Translations under genes and position numbers: made by a program
Notes under the pieces: model-generated
Told to the model about the DNA's origin: nothing
The model's input: only the letters and a program-made list of their open reading frames with translations
Database searches by the model: none
Shown here: one piece after another, positions 56,277 to 64,000 of the stretch
How the letters are laid out: each line of letters starts with the position of its first letter
Numbering within the stretch: position 1 is the first letter of the stretch
Assembly: GCA_964632305.1 (NCBI GenBank)
Contig: CAZWBR010000018.1
Coordinates: 1 to 64,000, forward strand
Length of the DNA: 64,000 bases
Origin: CAZWBR01 sp964632305
GTDB lineage: Bacteria; Bacteroidota; Bacteroidia; Bacteroidales; Prolixibacteraceae
Direction of reading: 5' to 3'

Positions 56277-57497
56277 TTAATAATCAAGTTTCATCAGAAA
56301 ATCGACGAGGTTTTCATCCGGTTGAAGGTTGAGTTTTTTTCGGAGGCGATAACGGGCCATGTCGATGCTTTGAGAATTTTGGAAGGTGATGGAGGCGATA
56401 TCTTTCGAGGAGAGGTTCAGACGGAGCAAGGCGCAAAGTTTTTTCTCACCGGGGGTCAGACCTGGAAATTTCAGATTCAGTTTATTGTAGAATACTTCAT
56501 GGACATTTTCGAACCTGGATTCAAATTCTTTCCAAAAGCTTTTCCCCGAATTGGTCTGGTACTGGTTGATAATTTCCTTTATCTGGTTTTCAACGGCACT
56601 ATGGCCGGTTATCGAGTTCAGCTTTTCGAGTTCGGCAATAAGGTTGTTGTTTAGTTCGCTGATCTGAATAAGCCGCAGTGCGCTGGAGGTTAGTTCCCGT
56701 TTCTTGCTTTCCACAATTTCGTGGTGGGCTTTTTTTATCTCCGACACGTCGGTCATGATACAAAGGATTCCTTCGGGGGTCCCGTGCAGGTTGTGAAAGA
56801 TGTTTTTGGAGAAGATATAATCTCTCCCTTCGGGATCGGCTTTTCCTTCGTACGATTTCAGTTCATTATCACGAATCAGAAGCATATCTTCCATCTGGTG
56901 AATTCTGGACAGAGAAGGATGGCAATAGAGATAGACTGAGGTCCCTTTTATTCGTTGAACGGGGTGTCCCAGCAGTTCTTCGAACAGTTGGTTGCAACCA
57001 AGGATGGTCCCGTCGAGGTTGTAATAGACCAGGGGGTGAGGTACCCCCTCGATCAGGGAATGGATAAACCGGTTGCTGTTTTCGATGGTCAGGTATTTTT
57101 CGTTCAGTTCCCTGATTGAATGGGACAGGCGTAACATTGACTTTACCCGGGCTAATAATTCAATCTTGTCGAAGGGTTTTCTAATAAAATCGGTCGCACC
57201 CTCGTTCATAGCCTCCATCAGGTTTGACGAAGAGGTCATAATTCCTGAGATCATGATCACCGGGATATCCTTCATGTTTTCCTGATGTTTAATCGTCTTA
57301 AGGGCCTCTAATCCGTTTATTTCAGGCATGTTCCAGTCGAGGATGATCAGGTCGGGCAATTCACATCGGGCTATTTCAATGGCTTCCGCGCCTCCGTTTG
57401 CTGTAATGATTTTGTAGTTTGCAGGTTTTAACATCTCTGCAAACAAGGTCAGATTAAAAGGCTCGTCATCGGCAATTAAAATTTTCGAATGTTTCAT
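56277..57497 (-). CDS. Response regulator with PAS and LuxR-type HTH
   Basis: This 406-residue regulator has a receiver domain (residues 1 to about 120) with Asp10/Asp11, phospho-acceptor Asp54 (LIILDWNMPE) and Lys in FIRKPFDK. A PAS domain follows (about 140-270, FIHSLIEGVPHPLVYYNLDG), then a coiled region and a C-terminal LuxR-type helix-turn-helix (LTPGEKKLCALLRLNLSSKDIASI and SQSIDMARYRLRKKLNL). The frame is open 30 codons upstream, but MKHSKILIADDEP is the receiver start. It is divergent from the 7TMR kinase at 58050, its probable partner. Confidence 0.92.
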   Translation of the reverse strand: MKHSKILIADDEPFNLTLFAEMLKPANYKIITANGGAEAIEIARCELPDLIILDWNMPEINGLEALKTIKHQENMKDIPVIMISGIMTSSSNLMEAMNEGATDFIRKPFDKIELLARVKSMLRLSHSIRELNEKYLTIENSNRFIHSLIEGVPHPLVYYNLDGTILGCNQLFEELLGHPVQRIKGTSVYLYCHPSLSRIHQMEDMLLIRDNELKSYEGKADPEGRDYIFSKNIFHNLHGTPEGILCIMTDVSEIKKAHHEIVESKKRELTSSALRLIQISELNNNLIAELEKLNSITGHSAVENQIKEIINQYQTNSGKSFWKEFESRFENVHEVFYNKLNLKFPGLTPGEKKLCALLRLNLSSKDIASITFQNSQSIDMARYRLRKKLNLQPDENLVDFLMKLDY

Positions 57498-58049
57498 GTT
57501 AAATGACTTTCTGAACGTTCTAATTTCCCTTAGGGTGAAATGACGCTTGAGGGATTCAACCCAATAAAGAGTTATGCACTTGCACAAAGATTAAAAAAGT
57601 TTTTAAGAAGTGGGCGGCAAATTTTCATTTTTGATAATCTATTAAGGTTTTACTGAGGTGGTGAGAAAGGGGCGTGGCTTTTTTAAGTATGTGTAAGATA
57701 GAGGTTAAGGTGGGTTTGCTGGTGTTTGTTTTTTCTTTCCGGGAAGCTTAGAATAAGTGAACTCATACGGGTTATTGTAATTAATATTTCAAATGGAATT
57801 CAGATGAGGATTCCATACTGTTCCAGGGAATTTTTTGTCGTGAGGTTTCTTTTTCGTGTTTTGGGTAGTTTTACTGGGAAATTGGAAAAGGTGGGGGAAT
57901 GAGTGCCGAAGAAAGGCAAGGAATTTAGTATCTTGCTGGCTAAAAATTAGGATCCGGGGATGGATAAGTTCAGGCGCCTGGTTCAGGTATTCCTTTAATT
58001 ATTCATACATTTGAATTGAAATTGCACCATTTGTTTGATTCCGACACTT
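57498..58049. other. Divergent regulatory region of the two-component pair
   Basis: This 552-bp gap separates the two starts. It contains a -7 box for the kinase at 58006. The rest is AT-rich without ORF, tRNA or clear hairpin. Confidence 0.5.
58006..58013 (+). promoter_or_regulatory. -7 promoter box of the 7TMR kinase
   Basis: TACATTTG matches TAnnTTTG, 36 bases before the ATG at 58050. Confidence 0.45.
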
Positions 58050-60212
58050 ATGAAAAGAATTGTTTCTCTGTTGTTTTTTACTTTTATTGTAATTCAATCA
58101 TTTTCACAGATATTTGAGTGTAACGAGACGGGCCGACCGTACAAAATAGGGGGACATATTTATTATTTAGAAGACAAAAAGGGGCAGTATTCGTTCGATG
58201 AAGTGTTAGGTCCTGTTTGCCAGTCCAGTTTTGAGCGTAACGAAAGTGAGGTCTTTGTTCGTCCGATGACTGAGAGTGTTCTGTGGTTTAAGTTTTCAGT
58301 GCGGAACCTGGCTGGGGAGGAATTGTGGCTTGATACGGGAACGCTATATGCCCGGGATATTGTATTTTTCTCTCCGACTGACAGCGTGGGGGGATATCAT
58401 GGTTTAGATGTTAAATCAATAATTACTCCAGCGAATAATCTGGAATATCATGATCATAAATACAGGTTCAGGCTTTTTGACAGAGGGGACAAAGAGACAA
58501 AGACGTTCTATTTAAAGATAAAAGAGGATGTTCCTTTTGAGTTGCCGCTTCAGGTGGGAACTTTATCTGCGTTGAATCGGAGCGGGTCGTTGAATGGTTA
58601 TTTAGCGGCAGGTTTTATTGGCGCGATCCTGATCATGATCCTGTACAATAGTTTTCTTTGGTTCAGTACCAGGGAGAAGCTGTATTTCATCTATATCTTA
58701 TATCTTTTCTTTGTACTGATCTCGGCAACATTTCAGAATAACTTTCCGTTTTTGACTTTTGGTGTTGATTATCAGCTTTGGCATCAGATCATTTTTGCAC
58801 GGCTTGGGATAACCCTAATCATGGTTGGTGTTTTTGCGATCGTTTACCTGAATATGAGAACGGCACTGAAGCCGATTTATAGGTTGTTGATAGGGGTTAT
58901 GTCGGGTTTGGGTCTGTTGGGGATCGTTTTGATTTTTGAGCGGAACCCTCTGTTGATTGATGCATTTCAGCTTTTAGTGGGGCTGATGTTTGTTATCTGT
59001 CTTTACAGCGCCTATTTATTAATGTACAGGCACAAAAAACAAGCCATCTATTATGCATTAGGCTGGACCTTTATGTTGATCGCCACGATTGTTTATATCT
59101 TAACGATCAATGGTTTTATTCATTATAATGCTTTTACGCGGAATGCCACCTATTTTGGGATTACCGTAGAGGCCTGGTTTTTTTCGTTAGCCCTTGCCGA
59201 TAGGCTAAACACGATGAGAAAGGAGAAGGAGCAGGCTCAATTGAACTTAATGGAAAGAATTGTTGAAAATGAGAAGATGATTAGGCAGCAGCATGATATA
59301 CTGGAGCTTAAGGTAAAGGACCGGACCCGTGAATTGCAGGAGAAGAGCGATACCATAACCTCTCAGACGAACGACCTGGTTCAGACATTGGCGGTTCTGA
59401 ATCAGCAGAATAAAGAGATCGCAGAAAAGAATGAACGATTGAATCAATTGTCGGCTACATTGAATGAGCATTATAAAGTGTTGGAAAATCAGACGGAACA
59501 ATTGAAGATGCTGAATTCGACGAAAGATAAGTTTTTCTCCATTCTCGCTCATGATCTGATGAATCCTCTCAATGCCCTTCTTGGATACAGCAATTTATTG
59601 AATGAGGCGCTGAATAATAAAGAGTACGAGGAGAGTAATTCATATGCGCGGATCATCGATTATTCTGCCCAGAGGATTTCCTGGTTATTGCAGAACCTGT
59701 TGGTCTGGTCCCGATCACAGAGAGAAAAGATTGTACCCGTGCCCCGGGTAACCAATATTCACGAGATGATTTCCGAATCGATCAATATCACCTCTCCTGC
59801 TGCAACATTTAAGAATATCGTCATGCAGGTTGATCTGGAGAAGGATCTTAGGGCGAATTTCGATTATAACATGATCTCTACCGTCGTACGGAATCTGATA
59901 CTTAGCGCTATTAAATATTCTCAAAAAGGAGGAGTAGTTAGCGTGACCGTTAAAAGGATGGATCAGGAACTACTATTTAAGATAGGCGATTCGGGAAACG
60001 GAATGGAGAACGAGGTTGCCCGGGAACTCTTTTCAACCAATAGCCTGTTGTCCCAAAAGGGATCGAATGTTGAAATCGGGACCGGATTAGGATTGGCTAT
60101 TGGTAAAGAATTTGTAGAAATTCATGGTGGACGAATATGGGCGGATAGTTCTCCGGGCAAGGGGAGTGATCTTTGTTTTACGATACCGGTAAATCTGTCT
60201 TCACTCAATTAA
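58050..60212 (+). CDS. 7TMR-DISM sensor histidine kinase with altered N-box
   Basis: This 720-residue kinase has a signal peptide (to about residue 19), an extracytoplasmic 7TMR-DISMED2-type domain (about 25-175), seven membrane helices (about 185-385), a coiled coil (about 390-490), HisKA with His501 (FFSILAHDLMNPLNALLGYSN) and HATPase. In the ATPase the N-box reads RNLILSAIKYS: the second, Mg-binding Asn of the usual NLLxNAIKY is Ser619. The G boxes GDSGNGM and GTGLGLAIGK look normal. It may have weak kinase activity or act as phosphatase. The start is the first ATG after an in-frame TTG. It is divergent from the response regulator gene. Confidence 0.9.
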   Translation: MKRIVSLLFFTFIVIQSFSQIFECNETGRPYKIGGHIYYLEDKKGQYSFDEVLGPVCQSSFERNESEVFVRPMTESVLWFKFSVRNLAGEELWLDTGTLYARDIVFFSPTDSVGGYHGLDVKSIITPANNLEYHDHKYRFRLFDRGDKETKTFYLKIKEDVPFELPLQVGTLSALNRSGSLNGYLAAGFIGAILIMILYNSFLWFSTREKLYFIYILYLFFVLISATFQNNFPFLTFGVDYQLWHQIIFARLGITLIMVGVFAIVYLNMRTALKPIYRLLIGVMSGLGLLGIVLIFERNPLLIDAFQLLVGLMFVICLYSAYLLMYRHKKQAIYYALGWTFMLIATIVYILTINGFIHYNAFTRNATYFGITVEAWFFSLALADRLNTMRKEKEQAQLNLMERIVENEKMIRQQHDILELKVKDRTRELQEKSDTITSQTNDLVQTLAVLNQQNKEIAEKNERLNQLSATLNEHYKVLENQTEQLKMLNSTKDKFFSILAHDLMNPLNALLGYSNLLNEALNNKEYEESNSYARIIDYSAQRISWLLQNLLVWSRSQREKIVPVPRVTNIHEMISESINITSPAATFKNIVMQVDLEKDLRANFDYNMISTVVRNLILSAIKYSQKGGVVSVTVKRMDQELLFKIGDSGNGMENEVARELFSTNSLLSQKGSNVEIGTGLGLAIGKEFVEIHGGRIWADSSPGKGSDLCFTIPVNLSSLN

Positions 60213-60297
60213 GGATCTTGGAATAGGTTAATGGTTTAAGTGGAATAAGGACGAGCAAATGAATCATTGCGCGGGAGTTTATTCCTCCATGACCAGG

Positions 60298-60341
60298 TAA
60301 AAAAAGGGAAACCCCGAATCACGAGGTTTCCCTTTTTTTTC
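60298..60341. terminator. Bidirectional terminator
   Basis: GGGAAACC / GGTTTCCC with A-run left and eight T right lies between the convergent kinase and ferredoxin genes and can serve both. Confidence 0.9.
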
Positions 60342-60356
60342 TGTTGCAAGCCAATG

Positions 60357-61967
60357 TTAGAAGGGGAATTCGTCCTCTTTTAGATTGGTTTCTGCTTTTT
60401 CGGTTTCCGGTTTTTTCGCCTGCTGATGAACCGTATTCCCATCGACATAGATCGCCCTGTAGGGTCTTGTCGGACAGGCATATTCACAGGCTCCACACCC
60501 AATGCAAATCTCTTCGTTAACTTCGGGAATGACCAGGTCGCCATAGGGGACCATGTGAACGGCCTTGGTCGGGCAGTGTTCGGAACAGGCTCCGCAATCG
60601 GTCCCTTCGGTCTCCACAATGCAGTTTGTTTTGACGAATTTAGCCTTCCCTATCTGGGTCAGGTGTTTAGCCTCAGCGGTCAGGGGGAGGATGGCTCCGG
60701 TCGGACAAACCTCGCTGCAGAGTGTGCAGTCGAAATTGCAAAGTCCGGAATGGAAATCCATATGAGGCTGCATCATCCCGATTAGGCCGTATTCCATAAA
60801 GGAGGGTTGCAACACTTTGGTCGGGCAGGCCGTGATGCACAGGGAACAACCTGTACAGATATTGTTGAAATGTTCGATGCTTTTGGAACCCGGAGGAGAT
60901 ACGGGTGAGGTCCTGGCTTCGGGGACTGACGTTTCTCCTTTATTGGGAGCTTCCTGACCTTTGGCGGTATTAAATTTTGACAGTCCAATCAGGGTTGCTG
61001 TTCCGATCATCCCGGTCAGGAGGAAGTTACGTTTGCCCATGTCGCGTGCTTTCGCGATGGGTTTTTTTTCAAACCCGGGAACGGCAGACGTAATTTTTTG
61101 ACTTGTTGTGTTTTTTACAATTCTGTATTTTGCCGCGTTTTCGGGGCAGACGGCCAGACAATTGTAGCAGGCCACGCAGCGGCTGTAATCGATCTTCTGG
61201 GTTTTTATGTCGATACATTCGGCTTTGCAGACCCGGGCACACTTGCCGCACTTAGTGCAGGTGAGTTTGTCCAGTTCAACTTTAAAAACAGAGAAACGGG
61301 AGATGAAACCTAAAAAGGTGCCAACGGGACAAATCGAATTGCAATACAACCGTCCTCTTTGAAAAGACATGATAAGAATCAGGGCCAGAAAAAGGGCAGT
61401 TATCATCATGATTCCCCAATGGACGGGTACCGGATCGTAACGGTAAAGAAAGGAATAGATGCCTGCCTTGGATAATCCTTCAGCCCCAAGGTTATTCAAC
61501 ACCACAAGGGCGGGTTTAAAAAGATAGGAAGATAATCTTCCAAACAAGCTGTAGGGATCGAGAAGCGTTACCATTGTAATGCTGCCGAAAACAAGGAATA
61601 GCAAGATCAAGGCAAGGACGCTGTACCGAAGGATATTCCATGCTTTTTGGTACTTATACCGGCTTTTCTTTTTAAACTTTCGGGAGAGCCAGGAGACAAA
61701 ATCCTGAAAGATACCTAATGGGCAGATGACGGAACAATAAACCCTGCCGAAAAGGATTGTCAGTAAGAGTACGATCACAAAGCCTATTCCTATGGTTCCG
61801 GTCACCGTGATGGTTTTCAGAAAGGAAGGGACAAATTGTAGGGAAACAGCCCATTCGTAGAACTCTTTTCCGAAGCTGTTCCTGAAATCAAGAAAAACAG
61901 AGGAAATGAGTAAAAGTAAAAGAATAGCTAAGGTTACCCGAACTCTTTTTAAGGTTAGAAAATTCAT
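60357..61967 (-). CDS. Membrane polyferredoxin, NapH-like with fused ferredoxin domain
   Basis: This 536-residue protein has about five helices in its first 210 residues with two CxxxCP motifs (VYCSVICPLG, LYCNSICPVG) of the NapH/NosR type. A cytoplasmic-type di-cluster ferredoxin follows (CTKCGKCARVCKAEC, CVACYNCLAVCP). Next comes a further helix preceded by MGKRNFLL (about residues 315-335) and a second part with four more Cys4 motifs (CTGCSLCITACP, CNFDCTLCSEVCP, CGACSEHCP, CIGCGACEYACP). It looks like a NapH-type protein fused to a NapG-type ferredoxin that kept its former export signal as a membrane helix. It could move electrons across the membrane with the DUF362 protein encoded 5 bases upstream. 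Confidence 0.85.
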   Translation of the reverse strand: MNFLTLKRVRVTLAILLLLLISSVFLDFRNSFGKEFYEWAVSLQFVPSFLKTITVTGTIGIGFVIVLLLTILFGRVYCSVICPLGIFQDFVSWLSRKFKKKSRYKYQKAWNILRYSVLALILLFLVFGSITMVTLLDPYSLFGRLSSYLFKPALVVLNNLGAEGLSKAGIYSFLYRYDPVPVHWGIMMITALFLALILIMSFQRGRLYCNSICPVGTFLGFISRFSVFKVELDKLTCTKCGKCARVCKAECIDIKTQKIDYSRCVACYNCLAVCPENAAKYRIVKNTTSQKITSAVPGFEKKPIAKARDMGKRNFLLTGMIGTATLIGLSKFNTAKGQEAPNKGETSVPEARTSPVSPPGSKSIEHFNNICTGCSLCITACPTKVLQPSFMEYGLIGMMQPHMDFHSGLCNFDCTLCSEVCPTGAILPLTAEAKHLTQIGKAKFVKTNCIVETEGTDCGACSEHCPTKAVHMVPYGDLVIPEVNEEICIGCGACEYACPTRPYRAIYVDGNTVHQQAKKPETEKAETNLKEDEFPF

Positions 61968-61972
61968 TTTAA

Positions 61973-62887
61973 TCAGATATTAATTCGGTTGATGTTTACT
62001 TTGGTGAGGTCCATCTGTCCTAAACCAGCAGCGGCAGCAAACTTGATATGGTTAATCTCGGAAGGTTCCTTTCCAAGGAATTTGGCTGCCGCTGAATCAA
62101 CAGCAACGATATCTTTTGACAGGAGCAGACTTTTCATGTTGATCAAATCATCTTTAGAGACGCCCATCGGACCGTTTTGTTTCATAACATAATAGGCATC
62201 AACCACGTTCAGATCGGGTTTGCGATAGTGGAGGAAGTCGGCAATGCACTGGTGCAGGTCATACTTATGCCAGTAACCACGGTCCCAAACACACCCCATC
62301 AGGTTTTTCATGCCGATCGACAGTTTTGAAGAGCTGTGATGCTTCAGTATCGGGACATTAATGAACACATCGGTTGTGAGCATCAGTTCGTGAACCATCA
62401 TTTCCTTCAGTTTGACACCTTTCGGATTAGATACTTTTTTGTAATATTTCTCGCTGTCAGCCGGGACGATTTTTCCGCCCGCTTCTTTAACTGCCTGTTC
62501 GATGCCTGAATTTTTATAGCATTTGGTCCATTCATGACAGGTATGGTCAAAAACGAGAACTTCTTTAGCTCCGGCTTTCAGGCAATGTTCGACGATTCGT
62601 TTGACCAGTTTGGGGTTCGTGTTGGCACCGCGGTCGGGTGTTCTGTCCCAACCGATATTTGGTTTGATCAGGACCCGCTGTCCTGGTTTCACAAATTGCT
62701 TCATCCCACCAAGCGCCTCAATGCCTTTGTCGAACATCACTTCAGGTTCTCCTCCTCTAATGGCGATCAGGTCGTAAGGAGCCGCCGCAGTTCCAGCCAT
62801 CAGGTTTTCAATCCCTCCAAACGTGATAGCCGCACCGGTGGCTACACCGGCACTCACACTTGATTTAATAAAATCTCTGCGTTCCAT
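61973..62887 (-). CDS. Tat-exported DUF362 protein
   Basis: This 304-residue protein begins with a twin-arginine signal (MERRDFIKSSVSAGVATGAA), so it should be exported folded, probably with a cofactor. The body matches DUF362: LIAIRGGEPEVMFDKGIEALGG, VLIKPNIGWDR, VFINVPILKHHSSSKLSIGMKNLMG. The family role is unclear; members often accompany iron-sulfur proteins. Here the membrane polyferredoxin gene follows after 5 bases. No ferredoxin motif is present within this protein itself. Confidence 0.92.
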   Translation of the reverse strand: MERRDFIKSSVSAGVATGAAITFGGIENLMAGTAAAPYDLIAIRGGEPEVMFDKGIEALGGMKQFVKPGQRVLIKPNIGWDRTPDRGANTNPKLVKRIVEHCLKAGAKEVLVFDHTCHEWTKCYKNSGIEQAVKEAGGKIVPADSEKYYKKVSNPKGVKLKEMMVHELMLTTDVFINVPILKHHSSSKLSIGMKNLMGCVWDRGYWHKYDLHQCIADFLHYRKPDLNVVDAYYVMKQNGPMGVSKDDLINMKSLLLSKDIVAVDSAAAKFLGKEPSEINHIKFAAAAGLGQMDLTKVNINRINI

Positions 62888-62930
62888 CTTGTTATAAGTA
62901 TAAGTAGAATGTTTTAAATTAAATAACGTA

Positions 62931-62938
62931 CAAAGCTA
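62931..62938 (-). promoter_or_regulatory. -7 promoter box of the DUF362-ferredoxin operon
   Basis: TAGCTTTG on the minus strand matches TAnnTTTG, 43 bases before the DUF362 start. Confidence 0.5.
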
Positions 62939-63198
62939 TTAAAACCTTATAATAATCAGGTCGTTCTTTGGTAGTTGTTTTTGTTAACTATTTGTTAATG
63001 CCTCTAATTTAGAATCAGAATAAGTGTGTATTATTCGGTTTTGTCGGCGATCGCGAAGGGCAGCCTGAATGTTATGATCTATCCCGGGCCAAGTATTTTC
63101 TCCGGGGTCCGGAGTTGGCCACGGATAGCCGAAAACTTTCGATTGCTTTGAAAAATGACAAACAAAAAAGTAAAATGTAAATATAATAGCACTATTTA

Positions 63199-63229
63199 TT
63201 GAAATTAATAAGAAAATACATTAGTTTTG
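63199..63229 (+). promoter_or_regulatory. Promoter of asd
   Basis: TTG at 63199-63201 and TAGTTTTG at 63222-63229 are 20 bases apart, the best -33/-7 match in the window. The leader would be about 145 bases. Confidence 0.65.
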
Positions 63230-63330
63230 TCGTGTCAGCGTATATATATTAGTTTAAGTATCGGCAAAAATTAATTGCAGTAAAACGGATATTTAAGTTT
63301 AATGGATTAATTTCACAATTCTGACACGAT
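63230..63330 (+). promoter_or_regulatory. Nested inverted repeats in the asd leader
   Basis: TCGTGTCAG (63230-63238) is the exact complement of CTGACACGA (63321-63329). Inside, TTAAGTATC (about 63254-63262) pairs with GATATTTAA (about 63288-63296) with one G-U pair. The outer left arm overlaps the expected transcription start, so it could be an operator pair instead of an RNA stem. Confidence 0.45.
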
Positions 63331-63379
63331 TTATAGAGAAAGAAAATTGATTCAGGTACGTACATAAAAAATTAAAGAA

Positions 63380-64000
63380 ATGAAAGTTGCAGTCGTTGGC
63401 GCGAGTGGCGCAGTAGGACAAGAGTTTTTGCGGGTATTGGAGGAACGCAATTTCCCGATGGATGAATTAATCCTTTTTGGTTCGGCAAGGAGTGCCGGTA
63501 AGGTTTATACTTTTAAGGGACAGAAACTTACTGTTAAAGAATTGAAGCACAACGATGATTTCAAGGATATTGATATTGCGTTAGTGTCGGCCGGTGCCAG
63601 TATCTCCAAAGATTATGCAGAGACCATCACCAAGTTCGGGACTATCATGATCGATAATTCCAGCGCTTTCCGCATGGAAGAGGATATTCCATTGGTTGTG
63701 CCTGAAGTGAATGCCGCAGATGCTAAAAACATGCCACGACGCATCATTGCCAATCCGAACTGTACCACGATTCAAATGGTTGTCGCTTTGAAGCCCATTG
63801 AGAATTTGTCGCATATTCAGCGGGTTCATATTGCCACATACCAGAGTGCCAGTGGCGCTGGCGCTTCGGGGATGGAAGAGTTACAAGTCCAGACTAAACA
63901 GGTAGCAGCAGGAGAAGAGCCAACAGTAAATAAATTTGCCTATCAGTTGGTTCAGAACCTGATCCCGCATATTGATGTATTCCTGGAAAACGATTACACC
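63380..64000 (+). CDS. asd: Aspartate-semialdehyde dehydrogenase (partial)
   Basis: The first 207 residues of the enzyme that reduces aspartyl phosphate to aspartate semialdehyde for lysine, diaminopimelate, threonine and methionine synthesis. The NADP-binding motif VVGASGAVGQEFL is at residues 5-17 and the catalytic Cys lies in NPNCTTIQM. TYQSASGAGASGMEEL is the conserved substrate region. The gene runs off the window end. Confidence 0.96.
   Translation, partial: MKVAVVGASGAVGQEFLRVLEERNFPMDELILFGSARSAGKVYTFKGQKLTVKELKHNDDFKDIDIALVSAGASISKDYAETITKFGTIMIDNSSAFRMEEDIPLVVPEVNAADAKNMPRRIIANPNCTTIQMVVALKPIENLSHIQRVHIATYQSASGAGASGMEELQVQTKQVAAGEEPTVNKFAYQLVQNLIPHIDVFLENDYT

Larger units (their letters stand above)
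62888..63379. other. Divergent intergenic region with structured asd leader
   Basis: This 492-bp gap between the DUF362 and asd starts contains a -7 box for each gene (62931 minus, 63222 plus), and inverted repeats in the asd leader. No ORF is evident. Confidence 0.6.

Noticed and set aside
63230..63379. Lysine riboswitch before asd
   Set aside because: The leader is too short and lacks the five-helix junction and conserved core.

Overview
The window comes from a chromosome of the phylum Bacteroidota, probably a Bacteroidales/Marinilabiliales-type anaerobe or facultative anaerobe. I infer this from the genes, not from a search. The pointers are a fused LpxC-FabZ protein, a SusC-like TonB receptor with small Bacteroidota-type helper genes, DUF4783, DUF3788 and DUF6787 proteins, and repeated occurrence of the Bacteroidota -7 promoter box TAnnTTTG upstream of genes on both strands. 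There is no prophage, insertion sequence, CRISPR array or rRNA operon. Most of the window is core chromosome.

Layout. 1-4.5 kb: tRNA-Asn with a degenerate second copy, a PfkB sugar/nucleoside kinase, tyrS and an unknown membrane protein. 4.6-13.3 kb: a co-directional tetrapyrrole locus (small protein, TonB receptor, MFS transporter, hemN, hemY-type oxidase, DUF6787, hemH, pentapeptide protein). 13.3-25.2 kb: single genes, namely a transaldolase-like protein, a secreted subtilisin, DUF3788 plus GNAT, lipoproteins, flavin reductase, dcp, an SDR with mannonate dehydratase, and pheS. 25.8-30.6 kb: the rimP-nusA-infB operon (minus strand). 30.9-38.4 kb: HD hydrolase, the lipid A genes lpxD, lpxC-fabZ and lpxA, then valS. 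38.8-43.3 kb: a broken hepT with mntA, then tig-clpP-clpX and tRNA-Leu. 43.3-51.5 kb: lptB, tatC, recQ, a very large histidine kinase and rlmH. 51.8-55.1 kb: DUF4783, YihY, ribD, prmC. 56.3-60.2 kb: a divergent response regulator / 7TMR histidine kinase pair. 60.4-62.9 kb: a six-cluster membrane ferredoxin with a Tat-exported DUF362 protein. From 63.4 kb: asd, cut by the window end.

How parts connect. The hem locus looks like a salvage route: outer-membrane and inner-membrane import genes sit directly in front of only the last three enzymes of heme synthesis. lpxD/lpxC-fabZ/lpxA and lptB supply and export lipopolysaccharide. tatC can serve the twin-arginine DUF362 protein.

The most unusual signal is a family of intergenic elements. 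Four loci (1680, 25510, 38522 and 55334) each carry exactly four contiguous 11-bp units of the loose form GTTYCTGTNNA, followed by an inverted arm that pairs with that locus's own units. The unit sequence differs between loci but the pairing is kept. All four lie in the only long convergent gene-end gaps of the window. A fifth, degenerate array lies at 56082. I know of no described family that matches.
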